Source: Nemopilema nomurai (lineage: Eukaryota; Cnidaria; Scyphozoa; Rhizostomeae; Rhizostomatidae). From it: a DNA stretch of 64,000 bases. The notes beneath the pieces are model-generated. The model saw only the letters and a list, made by a program, of their open reading frames with translations, did not search any database and was not told where the DNA came from. Positions 1 to 11,228 of the stretch are shown piece by piece. The stretch is taken from contig PEDN01001356.1 in the NCBI GenBank assembly GCA_003864495.1, forward strand, positions 496,001-560,000, read 5' to 3'. Each line of letters starts with the position of its first letter. Position 1 is the stretch's first letter. A program made the position numbers and the translations under genes.

Positions 1-2172
1 CACAGCAGTATCTATATTCGGAAATTCCACACCATTACACATTTGACCAAAGAAACAAAAGGTGGAAAATGAGGCAGCGACAGACAGCACCACTCATTGG
101 TAGGATATACCAAGTGCAGCCATCAGATCCAGAAAGGTTTGCCCTCAGATTGCTTCTTCTCCATCGGAGAGGAGTAACATCCTTTGAAGACATACGAACC
201 ATTGATGGTCATCTACACGAGACATTCAAGGGTGCAGCAAGGGCACTGGGTCTTTTGGAAGATGATGCTGAACATAGACGATGCTTGCAAGAGGCATCAA
301 TCATGAACATGCCTTCACAGATGAGGCAACTATTTGCCACACTCATGGTATTTCAGACACCATCTGACATTAGAGCACTGTTTGAACAATTCAAAGAAGT
401 GATGTCTGAAGATTATGTTAGACATGATCAAGTCAACAATCCAGCCATTGTCTTTGAAGACAGACACATGTATCTTTGCCTCTGGGACATTGACAACAAT
501 CTCAGGATTCATGGTAAGTCAATTACTAATGCTGAATTCTCAGATTTACCCAGCTTCCAGAGGGCTACAATCAGCCACAGAATGCAGATGAAGATATTGA
601 TGTCATCCGTGAGCAAGAACAGGGAGCAGAAATGCTGCAGCTTCTTAATGACAACCAACTTCACATTCACAACACCGTCATGAATGCTATACAAACAGCA
701 TCTGAACAAAACTGCTACTTTGTGGATGGTCCAGCAGGCACAGGTAAGACATTTCTTTACAACACATTAGTGCACAACCTTCAAGCCTTAGGTGTGAAAG
801 TAAAATGTGTTGCATATTCTGGGATAGCTGGCACATTGTTGATTAATGGAGCTACAGCTCATTCAACTTTCCAGATTCCTATTCCATTACTGCCAGATTC
901 CACTTGTAACATTAAACGTCAAAGCGCAAGAGCTCAGAAGCTTTTAGAAACCTCTCTCTTTATCTGGGATGAGGCTTCTATGATTCCTGCAAATGCTTTG
1001 AAAGCAGTTGACATTCTCCTGAGAGATATTACACAAACTGACCAACCTTTTGGAGGTAAGTATATGTTTCTTGGAGGTGATTTCAGACAGGTTCTCCCAG
1101 TTGTTCTTAGAGCAGGTAGAGAACGCATTGTCCAAGAAAGCTTGAAGAATTCTCCTCTGTGGCAACACTTCAACAAATTTCAACTTCATGTAAACATGAG
1201 AGCCACACGTGATGAACAGTACAGGCATTTTGCTGACTGGCTGTTAAGACTTGGCAATGGTGAGGAGCCACATGATGACTTTGACCAAGTCACCTTACCA
1301 GAAAACATATTGCTACCTTCACTCAATGAGCTGGTGAGCTTTTTGTATCCACCAACACAACCAGGACAGCCAAACCTAATGCTAGATCCTGGAACAATGT
1401 CAGAACGCTGCTGCTTGACTCCCAAGAATCAGTTCACTCACCGCATCAATGAGCTGGTGCTTGATAGATTGCAAACACCTATGCACACATACCTCAGTAC
1501 AGACAGGGTAATCAGTGAGGACCCTGTAGAAGCTGCAGCATATCCAATTGAATTTCTCAATGCACAAACACCTGGAGGAATGCCACTTCACAAGTTGCAG
1601 CTCAAGGTATTTTGTCTTCAAATATTTACTTCAAACTCTATTGAGACCTTACTGTTGATAATTTTGCAAATTCAAATGTTTATAAATGTGTCTGTCATTT
1701 TCCATCATAGATAAATCTCCAAATTCAACTTCTAATAAAGAATTTTCTTTTCTAGATTGGTGCAACTGTTATCCTATTAAGGAACATCAATCCAAAAAGA
1801 GGACTCTGTAATGGCACCCGTCTCATAGTAAGAGATTTACAACGCCATGTTATTTGCGCAGAAATTATAGGAAATGAGCATAGAGGTGAGTATGTGATGA
1901 TACCCAAAATCACAATGTCATCACAAGATACAGCCCTACCTATCAATATTGCAAGAGTCCAGTTTCCAGTGAGACTAGCTTACTGTCTCACAATCAACAA
2001 AGCCCAAGGCCAGTCATTAAGGTATGTTGGTGTTTATCTACCTGAGCCTGTCTTCAGTCATGGCCAACTCTACGTTGCCATGTCAAGGGCTAAGTCATTT
2101 GCTGGCATTAAAGTCATGCTACCAGAAGGACAGAAAACAAAGAATGTTGTCTACCGTGAAGTTTTGCAGTAA
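1..2172 (+). pseudogene. Helitron-type PIF1 helicase, 3' part, one intron, one frame change
   Basis: C-terminal part of a Rep/helicase protein of a Helitron rolling-circle transposon; the helicase unwinds DNA during transposition. The reading frame is open from base 3 and enters from outside the window. Visible motifs are Walker A GPAGTGKTFLYNTL near 727-768, Walker B WDEAS near 964-978, the GGDFRQVLPV motif near 1075-1104, LTINKAQGQS near 1990-2020 and YVAMSRA near 2073-2093. An intron at 1607-1755 (AAG|gtattt ... tttctag|ATT) joins the frames in phase 0; the stop is at 2170-2172. The frame changes near 545-560: frame 0 reads HGKSI..FSDLP, then the conserved protein continues one frame over, most simply by loss of one base in the CCC run near 548-551. 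An alternative 47-nt intron (514-560) would also restore frame but removes the conserved HGKS stretch. Family identity is very clear; whether the frame change is mutation or assembly error is not. Confidence 0.88.
1607..1755 (+). other. intron in the Helitron helicase gene
   Basis: The donor AAG|gtattt and the pyrimidine-rich acceptor ttttcttttctag|ATT bound 149 bases with stops in all useful frames. Removing them joins LHKLQLK directly to IGATVILLRNINP, the expected helicase order, in phase 0. Confidence 0.8.
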
Positions 2173-2257
2173 GCCCCATGCCCCATGATCCATTAAACTG
2201 ATAGACCTCCATGCACACATTTTGTTGCACGCCACACTTGGATATCATTTAGGTGAT

Positions 2258-3012
2258 CTAATCCTGATACCCTCAACCCATACTCATATCTTTTCTACTG
2301 AATATAGTGCACTAATTCAAATAAAGTACTCAGTGAGCCTCACATGATCATTATTTATACTTTTCTTCTCTTGATTGTAATTTCTTCTTCTGTATCTATT
2401 TCTTAATAGTTGAGCTACATCTTCCACGCTACTGTTCAGCATGTTCTATCCTTTCATTGCCAGACTACTTGGCTGTAATTCTGATACCTTCTGACCCATA
2501 CTCATATCTTTTCTACTGAATGATAGTGCACTAATTCAAATAAACTACTCAGTGAGCCTCACATGATCATTATTTATACTTTTCTTCTCTTGATTGTAAT
2601 TTCTTCTTCTGTATCTATTTCTTAATAGTTGAGCTACATCTTCCACGCTACTGTTCAGCATGTTCTATCCTTCATTGCCAGACTACTTGGCTGTAATTCT
2701 GATACCTTCTGACCCATACTCATATCTTTTCTACTGAATGATAGTGCACTAATTCAAATAAAGTATAATTTTGATCATCCCAAGATTGATCACTCTTGAT
2801 CAGCCCAACCAGGCGCCTATACATGCCAACCTTGGGGCTCCCGATCCACCGAAATGTATAGGAGGTGAGTGCTACACTGTGTTGCACTCACCCATGGGGT
2901 ATCTTGATCTTTGATCCTGATACCCCTGGATCCATATTTTCTGTCTAAACACTAAAATAGTGTACTCAGTGAGCCCCAACATGATCATTATTTATACTGT
3001 TCTTCTCTTCCT
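2258..3012. repeat. 218-bp tandem repeat, about 2.3 copies plus a diverged fourth
   Basis: The phrase tactcatatcttttctact recurs at 2281, 2499 and 2717, giving a 218-bp period. Copies 1 and 2 are nearly identical (one extra base near 2513, aaagtact against aaactact). Copy 3 stops near 2764. A diverged fragment sharing actcagtgagcc and catgatcattatttatact lies at about 2960-3012, beyond a GC-rich hairpin. The repeat sits directly 3' of the helicase stop and may be subterminal Helitron sequence, but no CTRR end was found. Confidence 0.8.
2864..2892. other. hairpin, 9-bp perfect stem
   Basis: GGTGAGTGC at 2864-2872 pairs with GCACTCACC at 2884-2892 around an 11-nt loop. A second inverted pair, ggggtatc and gatacccc, follows within 30 bases. 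A short 3' hairpin is typical of Helitron ends, but the expected CTRR about 10 nt downstream is absent, so the role is uncertain. Confidence 0.5.
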
Positions 3013-3693
3013 TTCTTTCAACACTAGACTACTCTGTATTTCTACTCCACTTCTACTGCTCTATTCAATACATTTCTTCATGGAACAGTTTTTGAGTTAT
3101 GCTTGACATCTTCCCCGATGTTGCCTATGGGAAGGTGTAGTTCCTTTGCTCAATGGCAGTTTAACTCCCCAACTCCCAAATTTCCCTAACATGGTGTTTA
3201 TAGTTATTAGAAGGAACTATTCAATAGAAAATTTCCCAAATAAACTGCCATTAAAAAAGGAAACCTTGAACAAAGGATGCCCCTTGACGTGGTGTTCAGG
3301 CTTTTCACTAATGCATCCGGCAACAAATTCAACTTTTCTCTGCATATAGACATAAGTAGTTTTGCAAGCTGTATTTCAAACTCTTCTTTGGAAGGAAAAA
3401 AGGTAAGGGTGCACTGTCGAAGGAAAGCAAACAATCCCAACATTCCCAACCATTTCCCAAAAATGTATTGAACAGGATTCAACATATAGTAATAGTTGCC
3501 ATTTTAAAGATTATTCTAGCCAAACTTTGTTTTCCTTCCTAAGAACGAATTTCTTGTGTAACGATTGTTTGTTTCTTTTCAGAACATTTCCTCAGAGTGC
3601 ACCTAGCCAGCGCATCCGTGAAGAGGCAAAAGAACAAACGAGAACTACCTTTTTAAAAACAAAGACACAACTGTTGACATTTTAATATTTATG
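3013..3693. other. no gene recognised; short inverted repeat
   Basis: No coding segment with recognisable motifs. A 12-base inverted repeat is present: aatggcagttta at 3152-3163 and taaactgccatt at 3241-3252. Short open frames here have no protein-like features. Confidence 0.4.
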
Positions 3694-3764
3694 GAGTAGT
3701 TTTAAGGGGCAATTCCTCTCCCACAGAAGGGGATTTAAGCCCGCGCAACAGGGTTTTGGGGGCT
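3694..3764. mobile_element. orphan MITE end, same family as 7999-8369
   Basis: This stretch matches the right terminal repeat of the MITE at 7999-8369 with several substitutions (gtagttttaaggggcaatt, ccacagaagggg, ttaagcccgcgca, gttttgggggc). No matching left arm was found upstream, so it is a truncated or solo end. As in the other copy, the outer border is gggggc followed by TA-rich sequence. Confidence 0.75.
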
Positions 3765-6692
3765 TATGTATTTCTATTGTGTGGTGGATGATGATGAATG
3801 ATCTTTAATTTGGTTTTCCTTCATTCTCACATTGTTCTCTTGTTCACGGTGCCGTTAAAATTTCTAGAACAAGCAAGATCACAAACAAATTAAAGATCGC
3901 TACTGAATATGAGGCGTGATTATGAAAAAGTTTTGACCTGGTATTTCTTTTGTTCCCATTTATAGCCAGTTTTTTTAGGCTAGAAGCAGGGCTCCTCTAA
4001 TAGAGTCAGAACCATTTCAAGAGCAAGTTAGAAATACATTTAGTCTACATAGACGTGAATAGCTGTAAGATGGGTCAATTCATTTGGCCGGGGGTGCTAC
4101 AAAGATGATGACAAAGGATGAGTAAACCGTCAACGAAACATGTGTTTGTCATGTCAACTTTTTCGGACTTGGCAAGCCCGTTGGCAAGTTAGAAGGTGTC
4201 ATGTCGTGTTGTTTGTTTCGTGCCGCGATCGCTTGGCCCGATAACACACTGGCAAGAGTTCCTTTCGCGGTGTTAAGATTGACGAATTGTCAACTTAGTG
4301 GATTACCGCGTCGAGACACCGTCAAACTGCAATCTTGCAATCCTGTGATTGCAACTGCGACACAATACCTTATTTGTCCGGCCGGTACAACAGAAAAACA
4401 ATCTCCCATCACCTTTGAAATATAGCAGTAGCATGCAAACTTTTTTAACAGGTAACATCTGTCATCTAATTGATCATTCCTCCCTAAATAGTAGCACATA
4501 GAATAGAAAAAAGCCTCAGTCAACTTCCCCCGACAAAACCATTGTTTTAACCATATAAAAGGGTAATGACTACCTCACCCTCTTAGACCAGAGCAAGCAT
4601 TTTAAAAATGGAGGACCAAAGAAATACGGTAAAAGTCCTTTTTGGAAAAAGATCAAAAGTAAGACTTCTTTTCATACTTATATACTTATAGATTTGTGTA
4701 GTATAGATTTGTAAAGTTTGCAAATTTTGTCTTTCGAATATATGCGGCGATAGATGTTTGTTTGCAGTGAAACAGTAGTTAAACAGGCAACTTTACTCCG
4801 GTTATCAGTCGTTAGTGGTCCATTACACGGCTATTCATCAACATAATTATCTTTGTAGGACATTCCATACCGGCCATCAATTGGCGTCATCAAATATTTG
4901 ACGGCAAAGGCCTTCAGGTTAAAAAGGGATGAGAAATTTTTTTTCATCAACGAGGAAGGTCATAGAGTAAGGAGCATAAGGTAACTATGGGATCGCCATT
5001 ACCGTCTTTCAGGTTATTTATTTGTTTAAGAATTCAACGGCTTTTAGAAGATATTTTTCTTTTTCATCTATGAATTCATTCATACGAATCTATTCTTTAA
5101 ATACATATCAGATTATCAGCTTGGCAGATCATTTTTCGCAGGCAATTTGAGATGTGAATGATCATTTTTCACCTTTATTTACCACCTGCCTCCGTTCAAA
5201 TGACTTATAAAATATTTTTTATTGTAGACCAGGAGACACAGTCAAAATAAAATTGGTGCCACAGAAAAAAAAAAAGAAAAGACAACGAAAAACAAGGCAC
5301 CAACCAGAATATAACTGGAAAAATTGTTCACATTCATTATTATTAATGTTTTACGTTTTTTTTTATATAAATATAATTTTTTAATCAATATAGTTTAATT
5401 ACATTTCCTACCATAACAGTTGGAGGTTTTACTCTCTCATTCCTTAGCAACGTTTCATAAATCCGGTTCAAAATTTTCGTATACACTTGAAATAACCGAA
5501 GGCTCAAGTTTAAAAAAATATTTCCCTTACCTCAAAAACACTTTTTAAACACTGGAAAAGATTTGAAACTTTCAAACAAATGTTTACCAGCATTAACCTT
5601 CGGCGTACCTGTCTTCCAGATGACATGAAACAAGTAGGCAATCAGGGCAACATTAAATGAAACAACAAGCATACTCGTAAAAGGGGCTTTTAATGGTATT
5701 TGCTTTAGCTAGGCATCTTTGGCTCGATAAGCAACAAATAGAACATCTCTAAACAATGCCCCAGTGCAAAACAAAAAACATTCACCATCTACATAAATCA
5801 AGTATTATGCCAAAAATGCCAGGGAAGATCTATCCAATTTTCAAACAAAAGAGGACCAATTTTAAAGTTTGTGCGTGAAAAATTAAACAAAGACTCCCGT
5901 ATAAAATTCTGGCCTACTTCAATTTTCAGAATTCGACTATTCAAGCCACCCCTAGAAGTATCAATTACAAGCAAATATGACATCCTTCGTCATGATCATC
6001 ATTCAATTCAATCAAACATTAAACAACTGCGTTATAAGGTCTTATCGTTCACCCACACACTAAGTTGCACAACGTCACGAGACAATAAAGATGGCAGTGG
6101 AAATGTCCAGCACAAAAACAAAATGCACATACAAAGCAAATCTCATGGACTTTAGTTCAACTCTTTTTATGGAAAAAACCAAAAGAATAAAATTCGTTTT
6201 GAAACAAACAAACCATAACTAATGTATTTTCAAATAATAAGTAATGTTTTGTCACACAATAGCCCTCAAAACGTACTACGCTGACTCAACTGTTTCAAGA
6301 TAATAGAAGGGTCCATAAATGGCCCCCCAAACAAATGCCCATTGCACGGCCTCAACAGCCTCGGTTAGAAGCGAAGTTTGACGTCATACATAGCCGTCCC
6401 AAAAAGCAACAGCCTCAAATTGAAGCCAAGAATACCATCTCGCGTGAACTTAACTTCAAAGCTGCAGACACCTCAAACAATGGTAGTGTCAAAATTCGTT
6501 TGAAATAACCCGGCCCCATCCTATGCGTGTTTCCTTCATGCCTCGCTGCCAACACAAAGCTTCCGACTTTAGTGTTGTTTTTAAAATTCACATATACCTG
6601 CCAACCAGCCTGAAGAAAATTAATCACACATTACCTTCAATCGCACATTGGCACTATTTCCGTTCCCACAAACACGAATCTACAGGTATCAC
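3765..6692. other. long stretch without a recognised gene
   Basis: AT-rich sequence with only short open frames lacking recognisable domains. One inverted repeat of about 16 bp is present: gatctttaatttggtt at 3800-3815 against aaacaaattaaagatc at 3883-3898. The reading frame of the downstream small gene stays open for at least 17 codons 5' of its first ATG, so upstream exons of that gene could lie here. Confidence 0.4.
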
Positions 6693-7515
6693 ATGACTAG
6701 GTACTCTTTAAAAAGTCCCATCCCAAAACGACGAGACAGATTAACACAAATATTACACGGCGCGTGGACACCTGGTAAGTATCAGTTCTTCACTTTTTAA
6801 GACTTGCACTAAAGTTACTACCAAATTTTAAAAGTTACGATACCTAATAGGGTCGATTTTCTACACTTTCTGAGCATGCATTTCATCCATCATCTTCAAT
6901 TACAACGGCAAACGTTGAACCTTGACCTTACTGTCCGCTTCTGTTTACAGATAGCCAACGTTTCAACAACATAAAACTATTTGCGTAAGTATTGTCATTT
7001 CTTTTTAATTTATTCCTTCACAAATCCTTCAACTCTCCACAAATTTTCAAATGTTAACAACTATCCAGTTTTGTATAAATGAATTGCACAGTGAAATTTT
7101 AAAAGCAAGCCAAAGAACGAAGGCAACCTTTTCATCCCGTGGACAATTTATAATCCCTTTAATTTCATTCCAATGTGAAATTGTAAAAGAAGTCAACTTG
7201 CACACATATCACCGCACACCGCTTTTTTCCAATGTTGTAATTTAAAAATTTCGTACAATCACTAAGCTATATTTTCCTCCTAATAGAATGGACGAGCAAA
7301 CTTTGAAGAGGTTAGAAAAACTGGAGAAATATGCAGAAAAGACAAGCGCCGAATTGCTGCGCATACAAAGAAAGATGGAAGCCGCAGAATGCCGATTAAC
7401 CGTCATTCAAAAAGAAATTCGGGATATCATTATAGACATTAAAAAGCAGAGAAATATAAACAAAAGTTTAGAAGACAATAATATTGATGACGATCTTTTA
7501 AATATGGAAGATTAA
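6693..7515 (+). CDS. small coiled-coil protein gene, three exons (predicted)
   Basis: Three pieces splice into one frame: exon 1 6693-6774 (ATG ... CCTG|gtaagt), exon 2 6951-6984 (tttacag|ATAGCC ... TTTGC|gtaagt) and exon 3 7287-7515 (cctaatag|AATG ... TAA). The lengths 82 + 34 + 229 make 345 nt, 114 residues plus stop, and both junctions fall in compatible phases with consensus donors. The N-terminus is basic (PKRRDRL). Residues from about 40 to 95 form a charged heptad-like coiled coil (TLKRLEKLEKYAEKT and following). The C-terminus is acidic (DNNIDDDLLNMED). No family is recognised; it could be a host gene or part of an unseen transposon. The frame is open upstream of the ATG, so the true start may be earlier. 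Confidence 0.5.
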
Positions 7516-7996
7516 AACTCATGAAAATATCTAGAAAGCGTTCTCTTCTCCTACCTCTTGAAACTTTACAATTGATTGAAGTTGCGTTCGCCTATACGTA
7601 TTACTTTCTTGTGAAATTACCAAAAAGTTAAATTCTGATCACAGAATACGAACAAAATGTAAAAAGCAGCATTTAAGAAATAACGTCTGAACAACTCCAC
7701 AGTTAACCATACCGCACCTTTGAAGCAAATCGAAACCAAAATAATTTAGAGCAACAACTGACAACAAAGTTGAGCAAAAATTAAAAATGGTCGAATACTA
7801 ACAGAACGAAATATAAAAACCTATCAAAAAGACTTAGACGAGCACCATAGATCAGCCTAGCGGAAAACGGACCTGGATGTTTGGTTTGGTTTCAAATTAT
7901 ATCATTTCAGTTTAAATTATAATTATCGAAGCAATTGGAATGTGAATATAAGTAGACCATTATTTTGCTAAAACATACTATGGCACAACAGGAGAC
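7516..7996. other. no gene recognised
   Basis: Intergenic AT-rich sequence between the small coiled-coil gene and the MITE. It shares no visible similarity with the end of the tandem unit, so it is the true left flank of the array plus MITE. Confidence 0.4.
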
Positions 7997-7998
7997 TA

Positions 7999-8369
7999 GC
8001 CCCCAAAACCCCGCTGCGCGGGCTTAAAACCCCTTCTGTGGACATAGAATTGCCCCTTAAAACTACCCCAAAACAAATTAGGCAGATTAGCCACGGGGGA
8101 GCCTTATCCCTTCATCTTTTGCGAACCCCGTCCTAGCGATTGTCACAGGAGTGCGAGTGATGCACGCGAAGGATGGCGAGTCATTTTTTCGTTGACAACT
8201 TTCGTTTCAAATGACCCGTGGCTGGTTGTGGGTGACGTCATTTTCCTTCTCAATGCGAGGCTCTTGTCTTGCCGAGGCTAATCTGCCTAATTTGTTTTGG
8301 GGTAGTTTTAAGGGGCAATTCTATGTCCACAGAAGGGGTTTTAAGCCCGCGCAGCGGGGTTTTGGGGGC
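7999..8369. mobile_element. MITE, 371 bp, perfect 94-bp terminal inverted repeats
   Basis: The left arm 7999-8092 (gcccccaaaaccccgctgcg ... gattagcc) is the reverse complement of the right arm 8276-8369 (ggctaatc ... ggttttgggggc). TA lies on both sides (7997-7998 and 8370-8371), compatible with a 2-bp TA target duplication of the Tc1/mariner or similar type. The inner ~180 bp is non-coding. Perfect arms suggest a recent insertion or repair. The right edge touches the first base of the tandem array at 8372. Confidence 0.88.
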
Positions 8370-8423
8370 TATCTATTTCTCATATGCGTAGAATCAAGGC
8401 ACACACTTCTTGTTTTGTTGCAG

Positions 8424-9142
8424 AGGAGTCAACACGGGTTGCTGGTGGAGGTAAGCACTGACTTAAGTTCTACATGGATTTCAACTTTTGTAGTGTATCA
8501 ATGAAACCTGTTTTGTTTTGAAATGATCTTAGAATTAACAAATACTTTTTGTTCTGTTGCAGAGGAGTCAACGTCGCTGGTTGCTGGTGGAGGTAAGCAC
8601 TGACTTAAGTTTAACATGGATTTTATCTTCTCTTGTGTATCAATAAAATCTGCTTTGTTTTGAAATGATCTTAGAACTAAGAAATGCTTCTTGTTCTGTT
8701 ACAGAAAGAAAGAACCAAAAGTAGCGAGGAGAGGTAACGCTTAGTAGATGTGCAGTATATTTCTACTATTGGTTGTATATAGAACCAATCTTCGATGTTT
8801 TAAAAGATCTTTAGAGTAACACACACTTCTTGTTCTGTTGCAGAGGAGTCAACGTCGCAGGTTGTTCCAGAAGGCAAGCGCTGACTTATGTTTAACATGG
8901 ATTTTATCTTCTGTTTGTATCAATGAAATCTGTTTTGTTTTTGCCCTAACTTCAGATTGACCCTTGATAAAAGTGTGCATTTTTCCATTGCAGGTGTTTC
9001 GTATGTTAGATATGGCGTTTGTGTGGCAGTTGGAGTGCCTCATTATGATCGGCGTGTATTGCATGGTCATGACATACCTCGTGACCATGTCTGCGTGTGG
9101 ATACTTGCAGTATTGGTAACATCAATAGACGAGCGGAACTAA
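8424..9142 (+). other. small-exon cluster, unit 1 (repeated in all eight units)
   Basis: Exon-like pieces: a 8424-8450 (27 nt), b 8563-8592 (30 nt), c 8705-8733 (29 nt), d 8844-8873 (30 nt) and e from 8994 to the stop at 9142. Each has a pyrimidine-rich ...gttgcag or gttacag acceptor and a gtaagc, gtaacg or gcaagc donor. Starts of a-d are 139-142 bp apart and the introns are alike, so they are exon-intron duplications. In phase 1, a reads EESTRVAGG, b EESTSLVAGG, d EESTSQVVPE and e GVSYVRYGVCV... to a stop; c hits an in-frame TAG. A 15-nt piece at the end of part B (13003-13017, EQAR) is also phase 1 and would precede exon a of the next unit. Terminal-exon stops in units 2-8 are at 13995, 18868, 23738, 28604, 33476, 38349 and 49463. 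No protein family is recognised; expression is unknown. Confidence 0.55.
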
Positions 9143-10706
9143 TTGGGCAACTTCAACAGTCATGTGGTTGCGTTTCTGTTTGGCCTATTTCCATCCACAA
9201 CTGGGTATATATACTTCCCAGCGTAGAATTTTTGGTCTATGTTCTGACATTTTATTCTCTGAAGAGTATCAGACGAAAAAGCTTCAGTACACTCAAAAGT
9301 CTGCATTCTTCAAAGCCCTTTTCAATCTTTTTCGTAACACCTTTTTGTAAAATTTGCTATGCTGGGCAATTCTGATCTCTAATAAGCATTTCTTTGTAGT
9401 TTATTAACGTTGCCTCAAAACGAAACACGATTGTTTCGTCGTAGAGTGTTTATTAATTAGATACTTTTGGTTAATACAACTTTTGTAGTTTCTTCATTAT
9501 ATAGAGCCGGACGCATTGAAAATTGTATATTGTAAATGCTTCCTTTTTGTACTCCTAATGCTTTCGCAATTATTATCAATAATAGCTTCTCCACTCGTTT
9601 AAGTATTTGCGCTGCATTTGAGACGTATGAATGAAAACTACTCGAATATTCCAATTATGGAACATTTCAAAACAGTATCATGATTTGCAGTGTTTTTATC
9701 TCCATCGTCAACCTAATTTTTAGAGTGAGCAAAATGTTGAGAGCAGAGTTTATCGCCTAGTAACTTGATAACGATGTATTTGAAAAATGAGTTCAGTGAA
9801 TGCTGTTTTGGATTGAACATATGTGACCTTATCTTCCACTCTAAACAATTGGATTCCTGTTTAGATTCCAGTTTTTATGTAAAATCAACTACGTTCTTCT
9901 TTTACAGCAACAGTTTAGCATTTAATCTATAATACTATATAGAAATATTTTGTTTTTCCATCTATTCTCTTAATTCATACCCTGGTTACAACGTACTTTG
10001 GAAACAACATACTGACACCACTGGTCCCTTAAAGTACGCTTTAACAGAGTTATACTGCATATGGAACTGAAGGTATTCGAATCCAGTAGTCAATGGGAAA
10101 CCAAAGTCTGAAACACCCGATTATACTAAAATGTAATGTAGGAATTTATGTCCAAGTTGCTGGATTCTTCCATCCAATCAAGCTGGATTAGATTTGACTT
10201 TTAGGTCTTATAGGATGTTCAAGATCATGTGTCATCATCATGTTTTACATTGCACATCCACCCAATGCTAGGTCTTCTTTTTGATCCAAAAACTTTATGC
10301 AAAGATTCTTCAACATTTTCAATAGTTTACGGGGAATAATCTGGTCCGTCCTAGCGAATGAACTTACAAACTTCTTATTTACCACGATACTTAGAAATAT
10401 TTAGCTACCGAAGTGTTTCTTTCAATTGCAAAATACATGTATGTCCCTCTCATTGCTCACCTTTTACAAGTGTCCGCTAAAATCTCGTCAGAAATTTTTT
10501 TACAGCAAATCCTCAAATTGCCCTTTACTGCCTCATTCTGCAAGCATACTCATTCTGTAATCTTCACATTGCTAACCCAGTGTATAACAAAACAAATGTG
10601 GCCAAACAGAATACACCTTTCCCGAATTCCATTAGCCTCGTATCCCAATCACCTGGAATCGAGGACAGGCTTGACAAAATTTGTTTGTTTGGTCGTAGCG
10701 GAAATC

Positions 10707-11228
10707 ATGGATGTCGATAATACTTCTGCGGCCAAGTTTCCTCATAAAAACGTCGAAAAAGTTGCAGAATCTCAGGTAGAATCTAATGTAAATATCGTTT
10801 GGGGGAAAAGCTTGAAGGAAATGCCACTTTTCTCCATCAAGGAGATAGAGATCCATAGAAAATCTAGTGGTAAAGGCAGCGCAATTATCAAAACCTTGGA
10901 CCATGGTAGAAAATTCAAAGAGATAAGGTATCTGTCGGCTGATAGTGTTTTCACCACTGTTTCTGAAAACCACTTTAATGTCAAAGCGAAATGTAAGGCT
11001 AGCATGAAAAAAGAAATTCGTAGAGTTTGTGCTTTCTACAGTTGTGCTTTCTACAAAACACCGTTTCCAACAAGGGAAAGCGGTGCGCTCAACTTCTCAA
11101 AGAAGCCAAATGAGACCTTGCAGAAGAGGATTATATCCAAAAGAGTAAGCCTTAGAGTTAATTATGCCATGTATTTCTTTTTATATGATTTATCTTTAGT
11201 TTTTCAGTTAAAAACAGATTATCAATAA
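10707..11228 (+). pseudogene. truncated SWIM/YqaJ gene start, unit 1
   Basis: The ATG at 10707 (A at -3, G at +4) opens the same first 107 codons as the intact gene at 51029 (MDVDNTSAAKF ... KKEIRRV). At 11027 the sequence leaves the gene and runs through 66 unrelated codons of part B to a stop at 11226-11228, giving a 173-residue chimeric frame. The cysteines of the SWIM finger and the whole YqaJ nuclease are missing, so nuclease activity is excluded. The 11042-11144 part of the tail may be an exon. Lys variant as in the intact gene. Confidence 0.8.

Noticed and set aside
514..560. Possible 47-nt intron in the Helitron gene
   Set aside because: It restores the frame, but would delete the conserved HGKS..F..LP stretch; loss of one base fits the family better.
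4201..4523. Overlapping 74- and 77-codon frames on opposite strands
   Set aside because: No start context, splice signals or recognisable motifs.
10632..10973. 113-codon minus-strand frame, repeated in every unit
   Set aside because: Antisense to the N-terminal coding part of the SWIM/YqaJ gene; its preservation follows from the sense frame and the recency of the copies.
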